A DNA stretch of 64,000 bases from a bacterium (GTDB lineage: Bacteria > Desulfobacterota > JAPLJL01): NCBI GenBank assembly GCA_028713675.1, contig JAQTNV010000014.1, forward strand, positions 1 to 64,000, read 5' to 3'. Below are positions 8,332 to 18,000 of this stretch, in pieces. The number at the start of each line of letters is the position of its first letter. The first letter of the stretch is position 1. Position numbers and translations under genes: made by a program. The notes below the pieces were generated by a model. It ran no database searches, was not told where the DNA came from, and worked only from the letters and a program-made list of their open reading frames with translations.

Positions 8332-11300
8332 TCAGAACAAGCCGGAAATCCGAAATACAGAAAAATTATTTCTTCCGTCCAGGGTATAGATATAGACATT
8401 ATTTGAAAGATCGTCTTTAAAGGCCTCCACTTTCTCCACAGCGTAGTCGGTTTCGTTGGCCAGTATGTTCAATGCCTTGGGATTGGAGACATCGATTATA
8501 ATCAGGCCAGCTTTCAGCGACACGGTTCCCGCCCCCAGCACGGCATAGGTATCAAACACCCTGATCGCGGAATAGATCCGGTCGCCCTCCGTGCTGATCG
8601 CGATGCGGGAAACCTCGCTGACCGCCGTCGGATAACTGATATCCAATACTTTAAGATTCGTCCCGTCCGTGATATACGCGTAATCACCCTGGATATCAAA
8701 TCCCTGGAAGCCGAGGCTTATATCCTGATCATAGTACTCGGCCACCACCGTCACCGCCTGTGGATAGTGGCAATCCAAAACCTTGAGGCTGTAAGAGCCC
8801 AAAAGGTAGACAAAATCCCCCCGGGCAATTAACTGGATCGATGAATCATCGATCGTTCCCATCAGGGCGGGCGCCGCCGGGCTGGAAATGTCCAGGATAT
8901 AGAGTTTGCCCGCTTTAAAATACAACCTTTCATCGGTTCCCCAGACCGAGCTGACCCCCTTGATGGTACTTGAGTCATCAGGCCATTTCTTGACCAGGGA
9001 AGGGGTTTCCGGCGAGGGGTTATTCCGATCGGCCACCCAGAGGGCATCCTCGTCGGTCGGATCGGGGTCGGGGATGACAATATTGCGATCCGCGATGTAA
9101 AGATAGTTGTGGCCCGGGTCTTCCCAAACCCCATAGGTATCGCCCGGGGTGTCCACGTTAGCTATGATAATGGGATTCTCGGGGCTGTACGTGACGTTCA
9201 TGATATCCACCCCGCCCTCTCCCAGCGCCAGGAAAAGCTCCGGGCGGCGCATGAACATGTCCCGCGGAATTCCCGAAGCGCTGTAAGACCTGACCATCGC
9301 CGGGCTGGCCGAATAAGGTCCGCGGCCGGTCAGATTATTCTTGGCCACCGTAATCCCCAGCGCCCCGTCCGCGATCAGGGAATAATCTCCGTAAGTTTCG
9401 ATTTCGTTGACTGAGTCATTGTTGCAGCACCAGGGGTTGGGATCAAAACGATCGTCCGGAACGCCCGAGACCATTCGGGGATTAAGCGGATCGGAATAGT
9501 CCACGATCTGCATCCCTAAACCACCCATCGCCGCGTAAACGAGATCACCTTGGGCCGTGATGCTGTTCAGGTAAGGTCCCAGATAGTCATCCTTTAAATT
9601 GCTGAATCGCGAGACATATGACCGGACGTAATCGAACTTATAGCTCGCGCCGGGTTTGCAATCGAAAATCCTGATCCCGTTTCCGTAAAATTCATATCGG
9701 GAATCGTCCAGCTTGATCCCGTCCTCATACAGGGACGAAGGCATATTCGAATCGCCCTTTTCCGCCGTGTACGTATATTTCAAGTCAGCGGTGGCGGTGG
9801 AGGCCAGGGGATAAACCGGAACGGGTGACAGATCCTCTCCCCAGACAAACAGGCTGCCCTCCAGACTGGTCAGATCGCTCACGTCGTAGGTAATGATCTC
9901 GCTCTGATGGTATGGCATCGCGGAATCGCAGACGCCGCCCATGTAAAGATAACGCCTGCCGTCCGGATGATCGGCCCAATCGACGCTGATGGGGTTATAG
10001 CGGCTCTCCCGGGTCTGGTAATTCAAAGTCAGCGTGGGGGCCATGCCGATGATCGGGGCCGACTGCCCCCAGTGCGGATACCGGAAGTCATAAACCACCG
10101 TCCCCTGGTATCTCACCCCGAGGTAGATATAGCCCCGGGGATCCCATTTTACCGAAACGGGATCGCCCCCCTGCGCCCCGTAAAGCTCCGGGGTATAGTT
10201 GATGGAATACAAGCCCACCGCGTTGGGGTAAAGGTCATCGTACCACTTGGTCAGGTCGTAGATATCGAGCCGGGGCGGATAGGAGCAGGCCACAAAAGCG
10301 AAAACCCGGCCCCCGTATTCCACCACCTCCAAGTCGGACATCTGGCAGAAAGCCAGCTGGCCCTCGTAAATCACGTAATAAGGGGAAGGCACGTAATAGA
10401 CCATCAACCCCGCGTCCCGGTTCACCAGGTAAACTATGTCCCCGTATTTCTTGACCTTCTGGGTATAGCCCGCGGCGGCGATCCTTTCCACCAGGGTCAT
10501 CTGGCCGGGATTGGAGAGATCGGGTATGGTGAATATGCCCATCCCGCCGGTTCCCATGGCGACGAAGATATCGGCGAAATTTCCGGCCTGGTTTACATCC
10601 AGGAACAAACCCTCGGCCGTCCCGCCTCCGTAGTCGCGGTTGAAAACCAGGTTGATCGCGAGGCTGACCTTGACGGTAATTTTATTGGAATAGGTAACGG
10701 CCCCGTTATCGTCCATCACCCGGGCCCGGATCTGATACCAGCCGGCCCGGGTAAAGGTATGGACCAGGGAAAAATCAAAGAAAGAAACCGGGGGAGCCAG
10801 GATCTGGCTCTCTTCGAAAACCCCGTCGTCATTCAGATCCCAGTCGCAACTAATCATCACCCCGTCCGTATCCATGGCGCGGGCCACCAGAGTAACCGTC
10901 AGGGGCGAGATCCCCTCCGCCTGCGGGGAAGAGTAGAACTCGGTGATGATCGGCGGCAAATTCTGCTTGGCGTCGATATTGCCCAGGTCATAGCCGCTGA
11001 GATCGCAGTTGTCAAAAGCCTGGACGGAAACCGTGGTCCGGACGGGATCGATAAATTCATATTCGATCTGGCTCTGCTCGGTTTCCAGGTCATAAATCTG
11101 GTCCCCGTTCAAATCCCATTGATACCTGACGATTTCGGTGTATTTACTCCCGGGCCGGGCAGTGGCCTTTATGCTGGCCACAAACGGGACCTTGCCCTTG
11201 ATCGGATTCACCGTCATTGTCACCGAGGGGGGATGAATATCATCCTGCTTCGAGGTGCAAAAATCGGGAAGTCCCGTCTGATTCGGATTGTTCTTTTCCG

Positions 11301-11397
11301 CCTTTTCACAGGCAGCCGGGAGCAGAAAAAGAAAAACCGGGAGGGAAAACAAAACAAGAAGACCTGCCCGGGTTCTATTTGCGGATGATTTAATCAT
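8332..11397 (-). CDS. Large lipoprotein with PKD-like domains and an LVIVD-repeat propeller
   Basis: 1021 aa. Signal peptide with lipobox LPAAC (Cys about 30). Two PKD/Ig-like domains follow at about residues 55-145 and 150-245, each with a YQWDLNGDQ/CDWDLNDDGV calcium-site-like motif. From about 255 to the C-terminus, repeats of the LVIVD type (MQIVDYSDPLNPR, LYILDISSPAAP, LKVLDISYPTAV, LIIIDVSNPKAL) predict a beta-propeller. Such proteins are exported and probably surface-attached; enzymatic activity is not suggested. ATG at 11397 has AGGTC just upstream. It is one of a run of four large exported proteins on this strand. The specific role is unknown. Confidence 0.85.
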   Translation of the reverse strand: MIKSSANRTRAGLLVLFSLPVFLFLLPAACEKAEKNNPNQTGLPDFCTSKQDDIHPPSVTMTVNPIKGKVPFVASIKATARPGSKYTEIVRYQWDLNGDQIYDLETEQSQIEYEFIDPVRTTVSVQAFDNCDLSGYDLGNIDAKQNLPPIITEFYSSPQAEGISPLTVTLVARAMDTDGVMISCDWDLNDDGVFEESQILAPPVSFFDFSLVHTFTRAGWYQIRARVMDDNGAVTYSNKITVKVSLAINLVFNRDYGGGTAEGLFLDVNQAGNFADIFVAMGTGGMGIFTIPDLSNPGQMTLVERIAAAGYTQKVKKYGDIVYLVNRDAGLMVYYVPSPYYVIYEGQLAFCQMSDLEVVEYGGRVFAFVACSYPPRLDIYDLTKWYDDLYPNAVGLYSINYTPELYGAQGGDPVSVKWDPRGYIYLGVRYQGTVVYDFRYPHWGQSAPIIGMAPTLTLNYQTRESRYNPISVDWADHPDGRRYLYMGGVCDSAMPYHQSEIITYDVSDLTSLEGSLFVWGEDLSPVPVYPLASTATADLKYTYTAEKGDSNMPSSLYEDGIKLDDSRYEFYGNGIRIFDCKPGASYKFDYVRSYVSRFSNLKDDYLGPYLNSITAQGDLVYAAMGGLGMQIVDYSDPLNPRMVSGVPDDRFDPNPWCCNNDSVNEIETYGDYSLIADGALGITVAKNNLTGRGPYSASPAMVRSYSASGIPRDMFMRRPELFLALGEGGVDIMNVTYSPENPIIIANVDTPGDTYGVWEDPGHNYLYIADRNIVIPDPDPTDEDALWVADRNNPSPETPSLVKKWPDDSSTIKGVSSVWGTDERLYFKAGKLYILDISSPAAPALMGTIDDSSIQLIARGDFVYLLGSYSLKVLDCHYPQAVTVVAEYYDQDISLGFQGFDIQGDYAYITDGTNLKVLDISYPTAVSEVSRIAISTEGDRIYSAIRVFDTYAVLGAGTVSLKAGLIIIDVSNPKALNILANETDYAVEKVEAFKDDLSNNVYIYTLDGRNNFSVFRISGLF

Positions 11398-11585
11398 AAA
11401 AGACCTGTGGCCGGATCACGCGGATCATCGGGAATTTCCGCGTCTGCATTTATTATAACGGATTTATGCCCGGGATTTAAGTTGAACCGTTCAAACCCGC
11501 CCGGGCCTTCCTTTTCCGGGGAAGGAAAAGGGTCAGGAAAAATATCGGGTGAGTCCGGTGGAAGAGAGGCCTGAACCGTAAATAA

Positions 11586-13211
11586 TCAGGGGTATTGAAT
11601 CTCGGCGTAGAGCAGGACGTTGTGATCAAGGTCCTGGAAAACAACGCCGATCGTTCCGTCGGAGGCGACCTTGAGATTGGACCAGGCTCCGGCCCTGACT
11701 CCAAACGTCCGGTTCTGATTGTCGGTGAAAGCCGTGTTCACCAGATAGGGTACCCACTGCCCGGTGGTCCGGGAGGCAAAACGAAGCATCTGCCGGGAGG
11801 TGTCAAAATAGCCGATGACCGGGTAGTTGGACGCTTCGGAGGTGGGCTGGAAAAGGCTGATGGAGCAATAACTTCCGACCACCCCGCCCCGTTCCACCGA
11901 TTCCAGGGTCCAGGACCCCTTGTTCGGAAGGGTGTCGTCTCGAATCCAGGTCCCGTAATTAAGGTCCCCGAGGTCGGCATTGTAGTAGCAGATATGGAAA
12001 GGTCCGCCGGCCGCGGGATCAATCACCAGGTCGTTCCAGAACCCCTCGTCCCAGTCCCTCTCGTAGTAGATCGAGGAAAGGAAGGCCCCACCCAGCGAAT
12101 TCGCGAAATGCACATCGTCCCGGGGATAGGAAATGGAATACTCATAATCGTCGCGATAAACATCATCCACGATCTCGATGGTCTGTTGATCGACATAATG
12201 ATATTGGTCTCGGTTCAGGGATTTTACCGCCTGGAAGACCCCGGTCATCTGGCTGATGAAGGTTTCCGATTTGTCTTCGGTGGAGGGAAATTCCAGCTTG
12301 GCCTGATGGGGGGATGCGGCGCTGAAATACAGCATCTCGTGGGTACGAATCTTTTTCACCTGTTCGAGCTTCCAATAATCGTAGGAAACCTCCTGGCTGG
12401 CCATGACCTGCCGGGCGATCCGGAGATTGGCGTTGGAGGCGTCATAATAAAGAATAAAAGGATTTTCGTTGTAATCGAGGGCGATGGAGGTTTTCCCGTT
12501 GATAACCCCTCCGATGATCGAGGAAGAACCCTCCCCGATACCGGTATCCACCGCGGAGGTATACTCCGGCCGGCCTACCCCGATCCAGCGGAGATACCGT
12601 AAGCTATGGTAATGCTGCTCAAGGTAACTCACGTTGATGGAGGGAAGCTGGCTTCCGCTGTTGACCCCTACCGCCAGGGAAGCCCATGACCCCGGATAGC
12701 CGGAAATCGTGTCCGGATTGTCAAGGACAAATATTTCCCAGGGAGACCCGGAACCGATCCGCCGGGCGTACTTGAGTTCAAAACGGTTCTTCTCGTAATA
12801 GGTGATATGGGGGTTATTATTCCGGTCCAGCCGCAGGGTGGCGTACATTCCGACATCCCCGCCCGAGTCCACCACTTCGGTGATAAAACCTCCCCCGGCG
12901 CGCTCGGCGTATTTCAAAGTCCCGTTGGAGAAATCGTAATAGGCAACATGGGGGTTGTTCCCGGAATCAAAGGCAAGGCTCGCATACTGCCCCACCATTT
13001 CAGTGAGGTTAGAGCCGTCGTCCACCACGGAAATACTTTTAACCCCCAGGGTAGCCAGAGGAGGCTGCTGCGCGGTCTGCACGACAAACGCCGGCGGGTC
13101 GGCCCGGCCGCAGCTATTGGCAAAGGGCATAAAGCAAAGGGCAAGGAGAAGGATGATTGTTCCCCACCCTCGGAGGGATGCCTTTCCCCTTTTCATTTCC
13201 AAATGATCCAT
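11586..13211 (-). CDS. Lipoprotein with tandem YASLAFD-type beta repeats
   Basis: 541 aa. A hydrophobic signal ends in FANSCG, a plausible lipobox. The mature part is built of repeats of about 45-50 residues containing YASLAFDSGNNPHVAYYD, ATLRLDRNNNPHITYYE, TSIALDYNENPFILYYD and similar, predicting a beta-propeller-like fold. The adjacent 430-aa protein has the same repeats, so the two are paralogues. ATG 13211 and ATG 13196 (MKRGKASLRG) are both possible starts. The DNA encoding the signal-peptide core (about 13118-13150) is itself the 7-nt repeat TTTGCCC/TATGCCC found in spacers. Function unknown. Confidence 0.82.
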   Translation of the reverse strand: MDHLEMKRGKASLRGWGTIILLLALCFMPFANSCGRADPPAFVVQTAQQPPLATLGVKSISVVDDGSNLTEMVGQYASLAFDSGNNPHVAYYDFSNGTLKYAERAGGGFITEVVDSGGDVGMYATLRLDRNNNPHITYYEKNRFELKYARRIGSGSPWEIFVLDNPDTISGYPGSWASLAVGVNSGSQLPSINVSYLEQHYHSLRYLRWIGVGRPEYTSAVDTGIGEGSSSIIGGVINGKTSIALDYNENPFILYYDASNANLRIARQVMASQEVSYDYWKLEQVKKIRTHEMLYFSAASPHQAKLEFPSTEDKSETFISQMTGVFQAVKSLNRDQYHYVDQQTIEIVDDVYRDDYEYSISYPRDDVHFANSLGGAFLSSIYYERDWDEGFWNDLVIDPAAGGPFHICYYNADLGDLNYGTWIRDDTLPNKGSWTLESVERGGVVGSYCSISLFQPTSEASNYPVIGYFDTSRQMLRFASRTTGQWVPYLVNTAFTDNQNRTFGVRAGAWSNLKVASDGTIGVVFQDLDHNVLLYAEIQYP

Positions 13212-13294
13212 TCGGTCTCTTTGGTCTATTTGGTCTTTCTGGTTTATTTGATTTCTTTATTTAAACTCTAAACTATAAACTCGAAACTCGAGAC
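13204..13294. repeat. Short-period arrays (9-nt TGGTCTATT, then 7-nt AAACTCG)
   Basis: Just upstream of the 541-aa lipoprotein gene, units such as TGGTCTATT, TGGTCTTTC and TGGTTTATT recur every 9 nt. They are followed by AAACTCT, AAACTAT and AAACTCG every 7 nt. Two unit lengths side by side in one spacer is notable. Confidence 0.65.
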
Positions 13295-13315
13295 TTTTTA
13301 TATTCCGCAATTATT

Positions 13316-14608
13316 TTAATAGAACCCGATCCAGTAAAACTTCAGCCCCTGAAGAGAAAAATCGTAGTAGGAAACCCCGACGTTCCCGACGCTGGAAACC
13401 GCCAGGTCCGACGCGTAACCGGTGGCCAGGGAATAATCGACCGACCAGGTATCCCACCGCATATTCACCGCATCCCGGAGAAAAGCAACCTTGAGATCGT
13501 TATTGGAAGAGTTCAGGTAACTGATCAGGGGCCGGCTGGAAGCGTTGAGGGCGATCGAACAGTTCGCTCCGGTCATCCCCTCTTTATCCACCACGGTCTT
13601 CTGCCAGCTCGCGCCATTGAAATGACCGTACCAAAGTTCGCCGTGTTTCGTACTGACGCTCGATTTCCAGATGAAGTAACAGAGATGGGGCAATCCCTGC
13701 CCGTCCACGGCCAGGGAAACATAACGTCCTCTATCATCCCCATAGACATTGGTTTCCACCACCGATATCTGCCAGGCCCCCGCGTTGGGGGGGGCCGAGC
13801 TCCTCTGGAGCACCCAAAGCTCTCCCTTCGGATGATGAAAAGCGATGATCGGGACCGCGCCGGGGGTAACCGCGATCGAAACCTGGACATCGCTGACGTC
13901 GTAGCCTGCCAAGCTGACAGCAGGTTCGAAAACCGCGGGGTTGGTCCCATCAAAATAAGCGTATTCGAGGTCCATCGTTTTGGTGTTAAGCGTGATGATA
14001 TGGTAAAGGTGGCTCGCGTCCATCACCGCGGTGGCGAAAAGCCCGCGGTAACCGGAAGCATCAATGCCGGTTTTCTGCCAGATAAAAGTCCCGGTCCCGT
14101 CCGGGTTGGGGATCTTCTGGGCGAACCGGAGCTCGTTTTTAATCCCCAGGACGGCATCCTGGCTGAAGGAAAAATATATGATCCGGGGAAGGCCGTCTTC
14201 GCCGATGAACACGTTGGGATATTGCCCGTTGTCATCTCCCTGATCGTCCACTGTGGCGATGTCCCAGCCGCAGGTGGTCTGGCTGGTGATCGCCTGGGCG
14301 TATTTCAAAATTCCTTTGTTCAGAAAGTCGTAGTAAGCGATGTGGGGAATATTATAACGGTCGAAAGTCAGGGAGCTGTAGAGTCCCGCCTGGTCGGGAT
14401 AATCCACGATCCTCGGATAGTCGGTGCAGACCTCCGGCACCACCCCGCCGCCGGCGCTGAAACCGGTCCGGCCGCAACCGGAAATCATGAGGGAAAAAGA
14501 AAATAACACGAACAAAAAACAAATAAAAACCAGCCTAGTGGATAAGTGGAAGAGATTACCCAGTTCGTTCCCGCCCGCGAGCAGGCATCCGCTGTTTTTT
14601 CCGGTCAT
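13316..14608 (-). CDS. Lipoprotein with YSSLTFD-type beta repeats (paralogue of its neighbour)
   Basis: About 430 aa from ATG 14608 (MTGKNSGCLL); the frame extends 12 codons further to a TTG at 14644, but no ribosome site supports either. A long hydrophobic segment ends in MISGC, a lipobox. Repeats such as GLYSSLTFDRYNIPHIAYYD, GRYVSLAVDGQGLPHLCYF and ANCSIALNASSRPLISYL match those of the 541-aa lipoprotein. A secreted beta-propeller-like protein is predicted. It is separated by about 100 nt from the paralogue and reads in the same direction, so they may form an operon. Confidence 0.8.
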   Translation of the reverse strand: MTGKNSGCLLAGGNELGNLFHLSTRLVFICFLFVLFSFSLMISGCGRTGFSAGGGVVPEVCTDYPRIVDYPDQAGLYSSLTFDRYNIPHIAYYDFLNKGILKYAQAITSQTTCGWDIATVDDQGDDNGQYPNVFIGEDGLPRIIYFSFSQDAVLGIKNELRFAQKIPNPDGTGTFIWQKTGIDASGYRGLFATAVMDASHLYHIITLNTKTMDLEYAYFDGTNPAVFEPAVSLAGYDVSDVQVSIAVTPGAVPIIAFHHPKGELWVLQRSSAPPNAGAWQISVVETNVYGDDRGRYVSLAVDGQGLPHLCYFIWKSSVSTKHGELWYGHFNGASWQKTVVDKEGMTGANCSIALNASSRPLISYLNSSNNDLKVAFLRDAVNMRWDTWSVDYSLATGYASDLAVSSVGNVGVSYYDFSLQGLKFYWIGFY

Positions 14609-14961
14609 CTTGTCGAGTTTTTTATTAATCAAAAGAATATTCAAATCAATGAAATTATAGAAGAATTTTGCCTTTTAAATTCGGCTTTGTCAATAAAAAT
14701 ATTACCCCGGACGAGTGTTATATATATCACTTATCCTTGATAAACGGATATCCCCCTACTTGGCTTATTATATGGCTTATATTACTGCCGGTCAAATTCC
14801 AACCCGAAACCGTTTCTGACGGTGTTTTTATTCACTTCCAATTTTCCCGCCACTTCCCCGCGGTGAATCGCTTCCGTAATCATTAAATTCTTTTTCTGGT
14901 CTGTTTATTCCTTCCGGATACCCGGCAGATATTTCCTCATCCGGGCCGCAAGCAAAAAAAA
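14609..14961. other. Intergenic region, promoter area of the 430-aa lipoprotein
   Basis: AT-rich up to about 14800, then mixed composition. It should contain the promoter for the lipoprotein gene to its left on the minus strand, but I see no convincing -35/-10 pair. It ends at the terminator of the large gene to the right. Confidence 0.4.
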
Positions 14962-14985
14962 GGGGGGGCTTGGTAAAGCCCCCCC
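14954..14985 (-). terminator. Intrinsic terminator of the 1.4-kilo-residue protein gene
   Basis: On the minus strand the stem GGGGGGGCTT (14985-14976) pairs with AAGCCCCCCC (14971-14962) around a 4-nt loop, followed by eight T residues (the A-run 14954-14961 on the plus strand). It lies 25 nt after the stop codon. Confidence 0.9.
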
Positions 14986-15009
14986 AAGTGAATCCGGACT
15001 AGGAATTCC

Positions 15010-18000
15010 CTACCGGCCGATTCTCCGTCGGAGAACCAGGTATCCCGGGACAAAGAGCAGGAACAGAAGCGCGCTTCCCGAGGTCGGGACCGTGGAACAA
15101 CCGAAGGTTGTTTCCGGGGTCACGTTGAAGGCCTGGGTCGCGATCGCCTCGTTATGGTTCTTGTCCATCGCCTTGACGCCGATGGTATGGGTTCCGTCGG
15201 AGAGGTAAGCGAGCTCGATTTTCTTCGAAGCCGCGTACTCGCTCCAGGACCCGTCATCCAGGCGGTAAGCGATCTGGATCTCTTCCGGCTTGGTCTGGAA
15301 GTCGCGGACATCCGCCACGAAGGTCGCGGAGGAGCCGTGGACATTGCCGGAGAGGGAGATGGTCGGAGGAATCGAATCAACCTGGAAGACGATCTGGGCC
15401 GGGGTCGGTTCGATATTGCTGTCGGTATCAAGCGACCGGACCTCGAACAGATGCTGACCTTCCAGGAGCCCCTTGACCGCCGCGTAGCGCTGCGTGCTCC
15501 AGGGCGACCAGAAGCCGCCATCCAGCCGGTAGCTGAAGCGGATCTTGCCATCGGAATCCTTGTCATCGGTAGCGTCAAAACTGATCAAGGTCCCGCGGGC
15601 GTCGACCGCCGTGGGCTGGTGGATGGTGGTTTCCGGCGGATAGTAATTGGCCATCATTTCATAGTAAGCCGGGCTGAACGGCGAGCACGGCGACCAGGAA
15701 TAATGACCGGAGTGGGAATCGTCGATGTTGGTCGGCGGCACGTCGCTGAAGAGCGCGCAGGCCGGCCGTGTGCCCAAGCCGACCAGGCTGCCGATTCCGC
15801 CGAGTGAAGCGCCCAGGGCGCCCAGAACATCGTTCACGTTGACGTTCATGATGTTCATGGTAGTTCCACCGCCCATGCTGCCCAAGCCGAAGCTGCTCGT
15901 GATCGAAGAGGTGCCGCCTCCGCTGGTGAAGCCGGAAAGCAACGGCGCCGCGATCGCCAAGAGCGCCTTGGCCGAGAGCTGCCCTTGCAGGCTGATGAAT
16001 ATACCCAGCCAGTCGGGATCGTTCAAGCCCAGGTTGCGCGGGCCATTGTCAGTCCCGGTGCTCCAATCGATATTGCGCGGCCAGGTCGGAGTCAGCGCCA
16101 GCTTGTCGGTGTTGGGGCCGGCCGGGAATATTCCCGAGCCGTTCGCCGCGCCATAAAACGGGGGAGCGTTGGTCCCGTTGATAGCAAACGGGGTATTTAT
16201 GATTCTCCCGATATCGAACCCGGCTGCGAGATCCACCGAGATCAACCCGGAAAGCAGGGTGGGCAGGAGATTCCCCAGGACGTCGTTATAGAAGTCCGGG
16301 TACTTGGCCTGGGTGGGAGCCCAGGCGGGGATCGCTTCGTAGTATTCGAGGTAGAACCTGACATCCGGATCAACGATGGCGGTCACGTCGATTATCCGCC
16401 CGGTCTGCATCTGGATGCCTCCCGCATAAGTGTAAGCCGGGAACTTATACTGGCGCGTGGCGGCATTCCAACCGCCTTGACTCTTGGCCCATCTGTTGTT
16501 CGCCAAGTCCCAACCTATTTTGTGGTATCCGGGCACCAAGTCGCCGGAGGGGGAAGCGGTCGTCTGTCTCCGCGGGAAGGTGCCGGGGGTGTTGGAGCCG
16601 CCGGTGTAGAAGTCGAAGACGTAATCAACGGTGCCTTTGTTGAGCAGATTAAGATCCACTCCGACGGTCGCGCCCAGATCCAGGCCGAAGGCCCGCATCG
16701 GCGTTCCCAGCGGGGTGACGCTGTACCGCTTGCCGTTGTAGAGAGAATTGTCGCCAACGCCGGTGCTGACATTGGCTTGCATCTGGTTGTTGTAGGCCTT
16801 ATTAAAGCGGTAGTACAGGCTGGTCTGGTTCTTATTATAGATGTAGAAGTTAAGGTTCAGGTGAGGAACTACGATTGTTAAATCATTAGTAGTGACCGGA
16901 CCGTGGTACATTACCGAGGATCCAGCGGCCTGCCCGGGCACGAAGTACCGGTAATTCAGCTCGAGTTTCCCGACCTTGGCGTACGGGGGCTCGTTCGTAA
17001 ACGGCTCAGGATATCCAGCCAGGGGGGCCGAGCCTCTGGTCGAGTTCTGTTTCACTCCGGTAGGAGGATAGAGGGTATTGGCCCGCGGATAGGTGACTGC
17101 CGGAACGATCTCGATCGCCATATCGGCGCTGGGCCAATAGAGCGAAAGATCCGGCACCATCAGGGCGAAGATGTCCGTGGTGAACACTTGGCCGAGCAGA
17201 CCCATTACGTTTAATCCTCCGCCCATGCTTCCCAACATACTGGTGACATCAAGACCCGACTTGGAGAGATTCTTCAGGTCGCGGTTTATGACTTCCTTGT
17301 CGATCCACAGGCAGAGAATACCGGTGGTGATGGCGTCATAAATAATCGAGGAGATCATGTTCTGATGCACCCCGATCCCGATATGATAAGAATCGATGCT
17401 GGGAGACCCGTTGCAGAAATTGTTCGGCGCCACGCCGGCGGGGCAGTTCCCCATCATCGGGCACCATCTGTCCACACCGACGACGTTGCTGCAGACTCCG
17501 CCGTTGCTGGCGATCGCCGCGGTGCCGTAGTTAATGAAGTTGTTGCAGGGAGCGCCCTTCGCGCATTCGGCCCCGCCGGATACCGGCCGGCTCATGCTGG
17601 TGACCGGAGTGGAGAAGGACCGGACTTCCACGCAGGAGGTCATCGGCTGGAAGTTTTTATTGTCGCCCTTGGGATTGCTGTATTCCTGGAAGTCCATAGC
17701 GATGTCACCGGGAATGATCAGCCCGGCCGGGTCGGCCCAGAACTCGGTATTGAATCCCATGTTGATCATGATTAGATCAGTTTCGATCGTCAGCGGATTG
17801 TCGATCGAGAGACACTCGAGCAGGGGGTTCAAGCTCACGAGCCGGGTGGGGCCGATGTACCAATCCAGGTACGGCCAAGCCCTGGTCCCCGAGAACATGT
17901 TGGTGGCCACCATGGTCAGGTGGGCATCGAGGAAGGGAATCACGTCGGCGATCATTTCCGAATTGGGAAGGACCGGGTCGTCGCAGTTGGTTGCAATCTT

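Noticed and set aside
9907-11388. A 493-codon open frame opposite the LVIVD lipoprotein gene
   Set aside because: It is the antisense shadow of a clearly coding GC-rich gene; composition is His/Gly/Ile/Asp biased with no family motif, signal peptide or ribosome site.
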